In this document: one piece after another, positions 1 through 7,597 of the stretch
Position numbering within the stretch: position 1 is the first letter of the stretch
Layout of the letters: each line of letters starts with the position of its first letter
Source: an uncultured Eubacteriales bacterium
GTDB taxonomy: Bacteria; Bacillota; Clostridia; Oscillospirales; Acutalibacteraceae
Direction: 5' to 3'
NCBI GenBank assembly: GCA_934643185.1
Contig: CAKUBN010000021.1
Span: forward strand, 1 to 34,135
Length of the DNA stretch: 34,135 nt
Program-made: the position numbers and the translations under genes
Notes under the pieces: model-generated
Databases searched by the model: none
Told to the model about the DNA's origin: nothing
The model's input: the letters and a program-made list of their open reading frames with translations, nothing else

Positions 1-653
1 GTGCAGTTTTCTGTAAAGCGGCATGCGCACTGGATAAACTCCAAATCATTGTATCTTTTCCATGCTAAAATGTCGTCTTCATGGATGCAGTACATGGGGC
101 GAATGAGTTCCATGCCTTCAAAGTTCTGGCTGTGCAGCTTTGGCGGCATGGCCTGCAGCTGTGCACCGTAGAACATACTCATCACCGTGGTTTCCACAAC
201 GTCGCTGAAGTGGTGCCCGAGCGCAATTTTATTGCAGCCAAGCGACTTTGCTTTGCTGTATAAGTGCCCGCGCCGCATTTTCGCACACAGGTAGCACGGA
301 TTCTTCTCCGTGCTGTTTGCAACAGAAAAAATATCGGTCTCAAAGATCGTGATCGGAATATGCAGCAGCTCTGCGTTGCTTTCAATTTTCTTGCGGTTCA
401 GTTCGTTGTAGCCCGGATCCATCACGAGGTACACAAGCTCAAACGGTACTTCGCTGTATTTCTGTAACTCCTGTAGGAGCTTCGCCATCAGCATAGAATC
501 CTTGCCGCCGGAGATGCATACCGCGATCTTGTCGTTCTCCTGAATGAGCTCGTAGCGCTTCACGGCAGCAATAAACGGCACCCAAATCGTTTTGCGGAAT
601 TTCTTTTGTATGCTGCGCTCAATGCGCTGGTAGGGTTCAAGTTCTCTTTCCAT
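1..653 (-). CDS. TtcA-like tRNA 2-thiolation PP-loop ATPase (3' end cut off by window)
   Basis: The first 217 residues are visible; the C-terminus lies beyond the window start. It is an N-type ATP pyrophosphatase of the TtcA/TilS group that activates a tRNA base by adenylation for sulfur insertion. Residues about 47-52 are the PP-loop SGGKDS. Residues about 118-121 form CYLC followed by AKMRRG, matching the TtcA cysteine pair that holds the Fe-S cluster, and GHHFSDVVETT follows as in TtcA. The CxxC pair argues against TilS. The ATG at 653 sits one base after the stop of the upstream cysteine desulfurase, so the two are co-transcribed and the desulfurase is a plausible sulfur donor. The exact tRNA target (C32 in E. 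coli) is inferred from family only. Confidence 0.85.
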   Translation of the reverse strand, partial: MERELEPYQRIERSIQKKFRKTIWVPFIAAVKRYELIQENDKIAVCISGGKDSMLMAKLLQELQKYSEVPFELVYLVMDPGYNELNRKKIESNAELLHIPITIFETDIFSVANSTEKNPCYLCAKMRRGHLYSKAKSLGCNKIALGHHFSDVVETTVMSMFYGAQLQAMPPKLHSQNFEGMELIRPMYCIHEDDILAWKRYNDLEFIQCACRFTENC

Positions 654-654
654 T

Positions 655-1773
655 TTATGTAAACACCAAATAAAGCTTGTCAAATATTTTCTCAAACGCA
701 TCAAGCTCGCTGTCGGTCGTCAAATGGCTCAAGCTGATGCGCCAAGAGCTCAGCGCGTTCTTGCGGTCGCGGCTCACCGCGTACACCGCACGGGAGGGGG
801 TGTTTTCCACAGAGCAGGCGGATTTTACCGAGACACACACGCCGTTTTCACTGAGTGCATCGCGGAAAACAGCGCCGCGCACACCCTGTACGCTGAGGTT
901 CAGGATGTGGGGGACAGCATCTTCGGGGCTATTGATGCGTACCTTCGAATAAGCATAGAAAAATTCTCGCAATTTGCGGTTCATCGCCTGTACATGGATG
1001 AGGCGCGCTTCAAAATTTTCCGTGCAAAGCCGCAGTGCCGTTTCGGTCGAAACAGCTAAGCCCAGCGTCGGCGTGCCGCTGCGGTACAGCGTTGTGCCCG
1101 CGCCGCCGTGAATGAGCGGCTCTATGATCAAATCGCGCTTTTTCACAAGCACGCCGCTGCCGTTCAGGCCGAAAAATTTGTGCGGCGCAAAGCTGACCGT
1201 GTCCGCACAGCTGAAATCAAAATCCGTCTTGCCGATGGCCTGCGTTGCGTCCACATGAAACCGGCAGTTCGGGTAGTCTTTCAAGATTTCGCGGATTTCC
1301 CGCACGGGCTGCACCGTGCCAAGCTCGCTGTCCACCGCCGTAACGGCGCACAAAACCGTGTCGCGGCGCAAAAGCTCGCGCAGGTGCTCAAGGTCAATTT
1401 TGCCGTCGCGCCCGATGTCTACGAGGTCGATTTCATAGCCTTGCTCCTGCAAGGCAGTCAGGCAGCCGCTCACAGACGGATGCTCGAGCGGCGTCGAAAT
1501 AATGTGCCGCCCCGTATGGCGCGTGGCGCGGGCGATGCCCTTGATCGCCGTGTTGTTCGATTCACTCGCGCCGGACGTGTAGATGATCTCTTCCGGCTGC
1601 ACCGAAAGCATCCTCGCGATGGAGGCCGTCACTTCGTCCATGCGCGCTTTCGCCTCACGGCCCGCGATATGTGCGGAGTTTGGGTTGCCGGGGAATTTCC
1701 GTTCCGTCTCGCAGAGCGCCTGCAGCACGGCCTCGTCCGCAGGCGTGTTCGCGGCGTAATCTAAGTAGATCAT
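655..1773 (-). CDS. Cysteine desulfurase, NifS/IscS/CsdA family
   Basis: A 372-residue class-V aminotransferase-fold PLP enzyme that removes sulfur from L-cysteine as an enzyme-bound persulfide. Landmarks are the N-terminal YLDYAANTP, His98 in LEHPS, Asp175 in HVDATQ, the PLP lysine K199 in SFAPHKFFG, and the persulfide cysteine C320 in KSACS. Length is normal for the short NifS-like group. The start ATG at 1773 overlaps the stop of tcdA (ATGA, 1770-1773), and the stop is one base before the ttcA-like start. Placement between a t6A dehydratase gene and a tRNA thiolase gene suggests a role in tRNA modification, recalling the CsdA-CsdE-TcdA link in E. coli. No scaffold gene (iscU/sufU) is beside it, so a dedicated Fe-S role is not supported here. 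Confidence 0.93.
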   Translation of the reverse strand: MIYLDYAANTPADEAVLQALCETERKFPGNPNSAHIAGREAKARMDEVTASIARMLSVQPEEIIYTSGASESNNTAIKGIARATRHTGRHIISTPLEHPSVSGCLTALQEQGYEIDLVDIGRDGKIDLEHLRELLRRDTVLCAVTAVDSELGTVQPVREIREILKDYPNCRFHVDATQAIGKTDFDFSCADTVSFAPHKFFGLNGSGVLVKKRDLIIEPLIHGGAGTTLYRSGTPTLGLAVSTETALRLCTENFEARLIHVQAMNRKLREFFYAYSKVRINSPEDAVPHILNLSVQGVRGAVFRDALSENGVCVSVKSACSVENTPSRAVYAVSRDRKNALSSWRISLSHLTTDSELDAFEKIFDKLYLVFT

Positions 1774-2546
1774 GCGCCGATGCCGCGGCCCTTGAAGCCG
1801 GTCAAATCTTTAATGACCTCGCCTGCGATGATGAGCCCAACAACGGACGGCACAAACGCGTTGCTGCCCGGCACCTGGCGGCGCTGCGTGCACTTTCTCG
1901 CGGTACCCGGCGGGCAGATGCAGTGCGTGCGGCAGCTGATGGCCATGTCGTCCACCGGTGTGACGGGCAGTTCTTTGGAATAAACCACCTTCAACTTGCG
2001 TACGCCGCGCTTTTTCAGCTCGTTGCGCATCACTTTCGCCAGCGGGCAAACGGAGGTCTTGTACAGGTCCGTCACCTCAAACGCGGTCGGGTCAACCTTG
2101 TTGCCCGCGCCCATGGAGCAGATGATCGGCGTTTTCGCCGCCTTTGCGTTCATCACGAGCGCGATCTTGCCCGTCACCGTGTCAATGGCGTCCACAATGT
2201 AATCGTAGTGGCTGAAATCAAACTGATCCGCCGTCTCGGGCGTGTAGAACGTCTTATACGTGCGCACCACGGCGTTCGGGTTGATGTCCTTAATGCGCTC
2301 GGCCGCAACGTCCACCTTGTACTGGCCGACCGTCTTGCGCGTCGCGTAGATCTGGCGGTTGATGTTTGTCAGGCAGACCTTGTCGTCGTCAATGAGGTCA
2401 AGCGAGCCCACACCGCTGCGCGCAAGCGCCTCCACCGTGTAGCCGCCCACGCCGCCGATGCCGAAAACGGCCACGCGCGCATCCTTCAGCATCTCCATGG
2501 CGTCGCGGCCATAGATCAGCTCCGTTCTGGAAAATTGGTTCAACAT
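1770..2546 (-). CDS. tcdA: tRNA threonylcarbamoyladenosine dehydratase TcdA (ThiF/E1-like)
   Basis: A 258-residue E1-like (ThiF/MoeB superfamily) protein. Family knowledge: TcdA uses ATP to cyclise t6A37 of ANN-decoding tRNAs to ct6A. The nucleotide-binding motif GIGGVGG is at residues 29-35, followed by the acidic LIDDDKV strand end and the NINRQI segment typical of E1-like adenylating enzymes. The N-terminal RTELIYGRDAMEML matches the YgdL/TcdA opening (R..LlyG...M..L). A Cys-rich stretch HCICPPGTARKC lies near residues 215-226. The start ATG at 2546 has an AAGGAG site 8-9 bases upstream. It is first in a three-gene operon with a cysteine desulfurase and a TtcA-like thiolase. MoeB/ThiF function is less likely because no moaD/thiS partner is near. 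Confidence 0.9.
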   Translation of the reverse strand: MLNQFSRTELIYGRDAMEMLKDARVAVFGIGGVGGYTVEALARSGVGSLDLIDDDKVCLTNINRQIYATRKTVGQYKVDVAAERIKDINPNAVVRTYKTFYTPETADQFDFSHYDYIVDAIDTVTGKIALVMNAKAAKTPIICSMGAGNKVDPTAFEVTDLYKTSVCPLAKVMRNELKKRGVRKLKVVYSKELPVTPVDDMAISCRTHCICPPGTARKCTQRRQVPGSNAFVPSVVGLIIAGEVIKDLTGFKGRGIGA

Positions 2547-2605
2547 ATTTCTTCGCTCCTTAGCGTTTGTCTCTATATCGCCTATAAATTCAGTATGCTT
2601 TGTAA

Positions 2606-2634
2606 AGTATACAAAACTCGTGGCAGAAAGTCAA
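2606..2634 (-). promoter_or_regulatory. Promoter P1 of tcdA operon
   Basis: On the minus strand the -35 TTGACT (2629-2634) and -10 TATACT (2606-2611) are separated by exactly 17 bases. Transcription would start near 2599, giving a leader of about 53 nt before the tcdA ATG at 2546. Confidence 0.8.
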
Positions 2635-2644
2635 GATAATACCG

Positions 2645-2673
2645 ATTATACCGCATCTGCCGTTTCCATGCAA
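2645..2673 (-). promoter_or_regulatory. Promoter P2 of tcdA operon (upstream tandem)
   Basis: A second minus-strand sigma-A-like promoter: -35 TTGCAT (2668-2673), 17-base spacer, perfect -10 TATAAT (2645-2650). It lies 39 bp upstream of P1 and almost touches the divergent mutY promoter, so the two directions may interfere with each other. Confidence 0.6.
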
Positions 2674-2679
2674 TACCGC

Positions 2680-2708
2680 TTCCTTTTTTAGAGCGGGTGT
2701 GCTATACT
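2680..2708 (+). promoter_or_regulatory. Promoter of mutY (extended -10)
   Basis: The plus-strand -10 TATACT at 2703-2708 is preceded by TGC, making an extended -10. A weak -35 (TTCCTT, 2680-2685) lies 17 bases upstream. Start would be near 2715, giving a leader of about 32 nt that carries the ribosome binding site GGGG before the ATG at 2747. Confidence 0.65.
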
Positions 2709-2746
2709 GTAAACCCAAGATCAAAAGAGTGGAAAAAGGGGATAGT

Positions 2747-3796
2747 ATGGAACAAAACGAAATTTACGCTGCGCTGCCGGAAGTTTTGCTGCCGTGGTAC
2801 GAGAAAAACGCGCGCGACCTGCCTTGGCGGCACACGAAGGAGCCGTACCGCGTGTGGGTTTCGGAGATCATGCTCCAGCAAACGCGTGTGGAAGCCGTCA
2901 TCGGGTATTACGAGCGCTTTATGGAAGCGTTCCCCACGGTACAGGCACTTGCAGAAGCCGACGAAGCCCGCGTGTTAAAGCTCTGGGAAGGACTCGGCTA
3001 TTACTCCCGCGCACGAAATTTGCAGAAAACAGCAAAGCTCCTCACCGAAACGCAAAACGGCGCTTTTCCCGATACTGCCGAAGCGCTCGAAAAGCTGCCG
3101 GGCATCGGCGCGTATACGGCGGGCGCGGTGGCATCCATTTGCTTTGAGCAGCCCGCCGCGGCCGTAGACGGCAACGTGCTGCGCATCATCACGCGCATGA
3201 CGGCGGACGATCGTTCCATCGATCTGCCGCAGGTGAAAAAAGAGATAGGCGAATCGCTCTGCAAGGTCTACCCCAAAGGGCACTGCGGCGCGTTTACACA
3301 GGCGCTCATGGAGCTTGGCGCGTGCGTCTGTACACCGAAAAGTCCAAAGTGCGAAGCTTGTCCCACGCATAGCATTTGCCGCGCCTACAAAAACGAAAGC
3401 GTCACCAAATACCCCGTAAAACGCCCGAAGGCCGCAAAGAAAATCGAGGAGCGCACCGTGCTTTTGCTCGAATGCAACGGCAGATTTGCCGTGGAAAAGC
3501 GAAGCGAGACGGGTTTGCTCGCCGGGTTATGGCAGTTTCCGAACGTACCTCAAAAGCTCGATGCCCAAACCGCCGTGCAAGCAGCGCAGAGCTTTCACAC
3601 CGACCCGAAGGAGCTGGTGCTCGAAACACACAAGACGCACATTTTCACACATATTCGCTGGGAGATGACCGGCTACGTTCTACGCTGTGACGCAATGCCC
3701 AAATCGTTCACATGGGCAAGCCTTGCGGAATTAGAGCGCGATTTCGCACTGCCTACCGCCTTTCGGCAATTTTCAGACGAGCTGAAAACACTGTAA
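2747..3796 (+). CDS. mutY: A/G-specific adenine glycosylase MutY
   Basis: A 349-residue base-excision repair enzyme that removes adenine mispaired with 8-oxoguanine. The order is the helix-hairpin-helix glycosylase core (about 1-190), a [4Fe-4S] loop and a C-terminal NUDT1-like lesion-recognition domain (about 225-349). Visible residues: catalytic Glu40 in SEIMLQQT, HhH segment LPGIGAYTAG (117-126), catalytic Asp141 in VDGNV, and cluster ligands C195-X6-C202-X2-C205-X5-C211. The reading frame runs upstream to 2699, but that start lies inside the promoter. The ATG at 2747 has a purine-rich site (AAAAAGGGGA) and aligns with the family N-terminus. It is monocistronic, divergent from the tcdA operon and closed by a terminator. 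Confidence 0.96.
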   Translation: MEQNEIYAALPEVLLPWYEKNARDLPWRHTKEPYRVWVSEIMLQQTRVEAVIGYYERFMEAFPTVQALAEADEARVLKLWEGLGYYSRARNLQKTAKLLTETQNGAFPDTAEALEKLPGIGAYTAGAVASICFEQPAAAVDGNVLRIITRMTADDRSIDLPQVKKEIGESLCKVYPKGHCGAFTQALMELGACVCTPKSPKCEACPTHSICRAYKNESVTKYPVKRPKAAKKIEERTVLLLECNGRFAVEKRSETGLLAGLWQFPNVPQKLDAQTAVQAAQSFHTDPKELVLETHKTHIFTHIRWEMTGYVLRCDAMPKSFTWASLAELERDFALPTAFRQFSDELKTL

Positions 3797-3807
3797 ATAA
3801 ACAGCAA

Positions 3808-3843
3808 ACAGCCCGCAGCAGGAAAACCCAAGCTGCGGGCTGT
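3808..3843. terminator. Shared bidirectional intrinsic terminator
   Basis: A perfect 12-bp inverted repeat, ACAGCCCGCAGC (3808-3819) and its complement (3832-3843), with a 12-nt loop. It lies in the 61-bp gap between the convergent stops of mutY (3796) and the first Gfo/Idh gene (3858). Short T-rich tracts (GCTTTTA on plus, TTTGCTGTTTATTT on minus) flank both sides, so it probably ends both transcripts. Confidence 0.8.
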
Positions 3844-3857
3844 GCTTTTATGCGATT

Positions 3858-5066
3858 TTAGTCGTCCAAAATGCCGTGCATCGGGTTGTTTTTCATCGGC
3901 GCGGTGCGCGTGTAATGCGTCGTCAGCGGGATGAATTTGCCCTCGCGACTGGATTTTTCAAAGCTCGTCAAAATCTCCAGCACATGATACTGCTGCTGGC
4001 AGTTCGCGCGGAAATCGCGGCCGGTACGCAGCGCCTTGCACATGTCGCTGAGGCCGAGCGCACGGGAGTTCACGTTGTAGTCGAACAGCAGAGGAATCTC
4101 CTTGTAGCCGGCGTAAGCGGGCAGATTGCCTGTGCGCAGACCGGGATCGGAGTGCGTTGCTTCCACGTCTTCGGGGCGCATCAAAAGTACCGGGCCGCCG
4201 AACGTGTTCGGATCCGGCACGATCATCGTGCCCTTCGTGCCGTAAATTTCAAAGCGTGCGTAGTTCTGCGAGGGATAGTACACGTCAAACGTCGTGAACA
4301 CCTGCGCAATGGCGCCGTTCGCGAACGTGATGTTGCCGGTGAGGTATGTATCGGCCTCCACATCGATCTTTTCGCCGTAGTGCGGCTCAGAGGTGATGAG
4401 GCGCTCCTTAAACGACTTCTTCGTCACAGCTGTCACGCCGACCGCCTCGCCGATGAGCTGCACAAGCGCTGTTATATAGTACGGGCCCATGTCCATCATT
4501 GGACCGCCGCCTCTTTTATAGAGGAAATCCGGGTCCGGGTGCCATGTCTCGGGGCCGTGCTGAATCATTGCGCATGTCGCACCGATGACATCGCCGATCA
4601 GCCCGTCATCAATAACCTTGCGTGCGGTCTGGATGCCTGCGCCCATGAACGTATCCGGTGCGCCGCCCATGAGGAGATTTTTCTCCTTTGCGAGCGCCAT
4701 CAGCTCCGTGCCTTCCTCCATGTCCGCCGCAAGCGGCTTTTCGGAGAACACATGCTTGCCGTGCTCCAGCGCGGCTTTCGTCACGCCATAGTGCTCATAC
4801 GGGCGGGTAAGGTTCAGAACAACTTCCACTTCGGGATCGTTGAACGCTTCATACATATCCTTATAAATTTTCGGCACGGGGGCTTTTGCGCCTGCTTCGA
4901 TGTATTCCTTCACCGTCTGCACGCCTTTTTCCGCGCGCTCCGGGATGAGGTCGCATACGCCGACGAGCTCCACCTCTTTAAATACGTTCGTGATGTTTTT
5001 AAGGTAAATGCCGCTGATGGCGCCGACGCCGATCATTGCAACCTTTACGGGGTTTGTGTTTGCCAT
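3858..5066 (-). CDS. Gfo/Idh/MocA family NAD(P)-dependent oxidoreductase (copy 1)
   Basis: A 402-residue dehydrogenase of the glucose-fructose oxidoreductase/inositol dehydrogenase family, which oxidises or reduces sugar-like polyols. The Rossmann motif GVGAIS is at residues 13-18 and the family EKP motif (SEKPLAAD) at 109-111. The C-terminal alpha/beta domain carries the conserved GGPMMDMGPYY block. The frame stays open to 5075, but that start is a GTG lying inside the Shine-Dalgarno sequence. The ATG at 5066 follows CAGGAGTG at good spacing. It is the last gene of a three-gene operon and a close paralogue of the first gene (5937-7136): long blocks in the N-terminus and the last ~55 residues are nearly identical. 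The substrate is unknown. Confidence 0.9.
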   Translation of the reverse strand: MANTNPVKVAMIGVGAISGIYLKNITNVFKEVELVGVCDLIPERAEKGVQTVKEYIEAGAKAPVPKIYKDMYEAFNDPEVEVVLNLTRPYEHYGVTKAALEHGKHVFSEKPLAADMEEGTELMALAKEKNLLMGGAPDTFMGAGIQTARKVIDDGLIGDVIGATCAMIQHGPETWHPDPDFLYKRGGGPMMDMGPYYITALVQLIGEAVGVTAVTKKSFKERLITSEPHYGEKIDVEADTYLTGNITFANGAIAQVFTTFDVYYPSQNYARFEIYGTKGTMIVPDPNTFGGPVLLMRPEDVEATHSDPGLRTGNLPAYAGYKEIPLLFDYNVNSRALGLSDMCKALRTGRDFRANCQQQYHVLEILTSFEKSSREGKFIPLTTHYTRTAPMKNNPMHGILDD

Positions 5067-5087
5067 AAAATTCACTCCTGAATAAGC

Positions 5088-5918
5088 TTAAATGTCCAGC
5101 ACGTCTCGAATGTAAATTCTGGAGACCTCTGCCGAATGGAAGTTGCCGACCTCCGGGCGGTCGAGTTCCACGCACAAAATGCCGTCGTAGCCGATTTCCT
5201 CAAGCGCTGCTTTCACAGCAGGGAAGTCGATGGTGCCGTGGCCGAGCGCGCGGAATGTGCCCATTTTGTCTGCACCCTCTGCGGTCTTCAAAGCGTAGGT
5301 GTCTACGTCTTTGAGGTGCATGTACGCAAGGCGCGGGCCGACCTTCTTGATGAGCTCGACGGGGGACATGCCCGCAAGCGTTGTGTGTGCCGTATCGATG
5401 CAGAACGAAACATAACGCGGATCGGTGTGTGCCATCAGATAATCAATGTCGCTTTCCCAGAACACGCATGTGCCGTAGTGCGGGTGGAAGCACAGCGTCA
5501 CGCCTTTTTCCTTTGCGTAAGCGCCGAGCGTGTCCGCAATGGCGCAGATTTTATCGAGCACCTCGGGGGTTGTCGGGCGCTCCAGCGGACCGCCGTCACC
5601 GAAATACCCGCCGTGCTGGCAGTTGTACCACTTGCCGCCGATGGCTGCGAGAAAATCGATCTGCTTTTTGCCGACCTTGATGTTTTCTTCCACGTCGGTG
5701 CCAAAGTGACCGTACAGGTTCACAAGCTCCACGCCGCAGCGCTTTTCCATCTCGATGAGCTCGTTCGGGTCTTCAAAATAATCGCCGATAAAGGCGAAGT
5801 TTTCCACATAGTCATAGCCGAGGAACTTGCATTCCTTAAAAGACTGCTCCAATTGCTTTTTGGCGGTCTCAGCGTCCTTGGCGGTCAGCCAAGTCCAACC
5901 TGTATATGCTGCTTTCAT
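5088..5918 (-). CDS. Xylose isomerase-like TIM-barrel protein (sugar phosphate isomerase/epimerase)
   Basis: A 276-residue protein of the AP-endonuclease-2/xylose-isomerase-like TIM-barrel superfamily, whose members are isomerases, epimerases, inosose dehydratases or lyases using a divalent metal. Candidate metal or catalytic residues lie at barrel strand ends: LCFHPHYGT, FCIDTAHTTLAG, YMHLKDVDTY and LCVELDRPEVG, the usual His/Asp/His/Glu pattern. The start ATG has GGAGG 10 bases upstream. It sits between two paralogous Gfo/Idh dehydrogenases, with 19 and 21 bp gaps, an arrangement typical of oxidise-rearrange-reduce sugar catabolism (inositol, 3-keto-glycoside or C-glycoside routes). Which of these applies cannot be told from the sequence, and no transporter or kinase gene is adjacent. 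Confidence 0.85.
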   Translation of the reverse strand: MKAAYTGWTWLTAKDAETAKKQLEQSFKECKFLGYDYVENFAFIGDYFEDPNELIEMEKRCGVELVNLYGHFGTDVEENIKVGKKQIDFLAAIGGKWYNCQHGGYFGDGGPLERPTTPEVLDKICAIADTLGAYAKEKGVTLCFHPHYGTCVFWESDIDYLMAHTDPRYVSFCIDTAHTTLAGMSPVELIKKVGPRLAYMHLKDVDTYALKTAEGADKMGTFRALGHGTIDFPAVKAALEEIGYDGILCVELDRPEVGNFHSAEVSRIYIRDVLDI

Positions 5919-5936
5919 AATCGTATTGCCTCCATG

Positions 5937-7136
5937 TCAGTCGTCTAAAATGCCGTGCATCGGGTTGTTCTGCATCGGTGCCGTGCGCGTGTAGTGTGTT
6001 TTCAGTGGGATATATCTGCCCTCGCGACTGGATTTTTCAAAGCTCGTCAAGATCTCCAGCACGTGGTGCTGCTGTTGGTAGTTCGCGCGGAAATCACGGC
6101 CGGTGCGCAGCGCCTTGCACATATCGCTGAGGCCCAGCGCACGGGAGTTTTCGTTGTAGTCGAACAGCAGCGGCACTTCCTTGTAACCGGTGTAATACTG
6201 CGGCGCGTTGTGTGCCAGCAGACCCGGGTCGATCGCCTGTCCATTCGTCTGATCCTCCGGGCGGTAAACGAGCACCGGGCCGCCGAACGTGTTCGGGTCC
6301 GGCACGCAGATGGTGCCCTTTGTGCCGTACAGCTCAAAGCGGCACTGTGCGCCGGGCGCGTAGTGCACGTCAAATGTTGTGCAGATCTGTGCCACCGCGC
6401 CGTTTGCAAACTCAATGCTGCCCGTCAGGTGCGTGTCGATATCAACGTCGATCTTCTCGCCGTAGTGCGGCTCGGACGTGATGATGCGCTCCGGGAATGT
6501 CTTTTTCGTCATGCCGATGACGCCCTTCGCTTCGCCGATGAGCTGCACAAGCGCCGTCACATAGTACGGGCCCATGTCCATCATCGGGCCGCCTGCGCGC
6601 TTATAATAGAACTCCGGGTCCGGGTGCCAGGTCTCGTGGCCGTGGCAGATCATCGCGCAGTTCGCCGCAACAATGTCGCCGATGTACCCGTCATCCACAA
6701 GCTTGCGCACGGTCTGAATGCCCGCGCCCATGAACGTATCCGGCGCACCGCCCATCAAAAGACCTTTTTCTTCCGCAAGGGCAACAAGCTCGTCGCCTTC
6801 CTCCATATCTGCCGCAAGCGGCTTTTCGGAGAACACATGCTTGCCGTGCAGAAGCGCCGCTTTTGTCACCTCATAGTGCTCATACGGACGCGTCAGGTTC
6901 AAAACGACCTGCACTTCGGGGTCGTTAAACGCCTCATACATGTCCTTATAGATCTTCGGCACGGGGGCTTTCGCGCCCGCTTCTATGTATTCCTTCACCG
7001 TCTGCACGCCTTTTTCCGCGCGCTCCGGGATGAGGTCGCAAACGCCGATGAGCTCTACCTCTTTAAACACCGTCGTGATGTTCTTAAGGTAAATGCCGCT
7101 GATGGCGCCAACGCCGATCATTGCAACTTTGACCAA
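5937..7136 (-). CDS. Gfo/Idh/MocA family oxidoreductase (copy 2), TTG start
   Basis: A 399-residue paralogue of the 3858-5066 gene, with the same GVGAIS Rossmann motif, SEKPLAAD motif and GGPMMDMGPYY block, and an almost identical C-terminus ending NPMHGILDD. The frame is open far upstream (to 7415), but that would read through the promoter at 7204-7231. Alignment with copy 1 places the N-terminus at VKVAMIG, and a TTG at 7134-7136 lies 8 bases after GGGAGG; another TTG at 7140-7142 is too close to that site. It is the first gene of the operon. Differences from copy 1 concentrate in the middle, substrate-facing region (for example around GAQCRFELYGTKG), suggesting different substrates or complementary steps. 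Confidence 0.88.
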   Translation of the reverse strand: MVKVAMIGVGAISGIYLKNITTVFKEVELIGVCDLIPERAEKGVQTVKEYIEAGAKAPVPKIYKDMYEAFNDPEVQVVLNLTRPYEHYEVTKAALLHGKHVFSEKPLAADMEEGDELVALAEEKGLLMGGAPDTFMGAGIQTVRKLVDDGYIGDIVAANCAMICHGHETWHPDPEFYYKRAGGPMMDMGPYYVTALVQLIGEAKGVIGMTKKTFPERIITSEPHYGEKIDVDIDTHLTGSIEFANGAVAQICTTFDVHYAPGAQCRFELYGTKGTICVPDPNTFGGPVLVYRPEDQTNGQAIDPGLLAHNAPQYYTGYKEVPLLFDYNENSRALGLSDMCKALRTGRDFRANYQQQHHVLEILTSFEKSSREGRYIPLKTHYTRTAPMQNNPMHGILDD

Positions 7137-7203
7137 ATTCAATTCCTCCCTGATAAAAGCAAGCCGCCGCCACTCGGCAGCCTGCACATCAATTTTCATA
7201 TAC

Positions 7204-7231
7204 ATTATACACGTTTGCAGCAAAAATTCAA
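7204..7231 (-). promoter_or_regulatory. Promoter of the Gfo/Idh - TIM-barrel operon
   Basis: On the minus strand, -35 TTGAAT (7226-7231), a 16-base spacer and a perfect -10 TATAAT (7204-7209). Start near 7197 gives a ~60-nt leader to the TTG start at 7136. No clear operator palindrome was found beside it. Confidence 0.75.
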
Positions 7232-7290
7232 TACGCTTTTGGTTAAAATTCCGCCGCATTGTCAAAACCTGCGAAAACCGGCGGTTATTC

Positions 7291-7319
7291 TTGCTTTTTT
7301 GCATTTCCTGTGCTATACT
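7291..7319 (+). promoter_or_regulatory. Promoter of the cobalamin operon (extended -10)
   Basis: -35 TTGCTT (7291-7296), 17-base spacer, and -10 TATACT (7314-7319) preceded by TGC. Start near 7326 places the cobalamin riboswitch at the very 5' end of the transcript. The promoter is divergent from the Gfo/Idh operon promoter about 60 bp away. Confidence 0.75.
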
Positions 7320-7343
7320 GAACTGCGAAAACTGAATGAAAAC

Positions 7344-7530
7344 AACAGGTGCCTTTCGTATGTCCTTTAAGACATATAGAAAAGGGTAAAAGGGAAGCGG
7401 GTGCAAATCCCGCACGATCTCGTCACCGTGATAAGGGAGTTTGCCGCCATGGCGTTTTGCCGGTCACTGAGCATAGCTTGGGAAGGCGGCGGCAGATGAC
7501 GATCTTTCAGCCGGGAAACCTGCCTGTGTG
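7344..7530 (+). promoter_or_regulatory. Cobalamin (AdoCbl/B12) riboswitch
   Basis: The conserved aptamer elements occur in the right order: GGTGCC at 7349-7354, GGGAAGC-GGGTGCAAATCCCGC in the 7392-7413 core, GTCACTG at 7463-7469, GGGAAGGCGGC around 7480-7490, and the B12 box AGCCGGGAAACCTGCC at 7510-7525. In this family ligand binding to the junction folds a kissing loop that turns expression off. It precedes an intrinsic terminator and the whole cobalamin/transport operon, so B12 should repress both uptake and synthesis. Confidence 0.93.
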
Positions 7531-7597
7531 TTGGTACGGGAGTATCTTACTCCAAATCACGAGGAATTGGTTGTACCGAAAATGCTCTGACAATATG

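Noticed and set aside
3876..7370. Long plus-strand open frames (about 400-470 codons) opposite the Gfo/Idh and TIM-barrel genes
   Set aside because: They are antisense shadows of GC-rich genes: Arg/His/Ala/Val-rich with no family motifs or ribosome sites, while the minus-strand genes have clear motifs.
7137..7415. Upstream extension of the first Gfo/Idh gene to 7415
   Set aside because: It would cross the operon promoter at 7204-7231 and has no homology to the paralogue.
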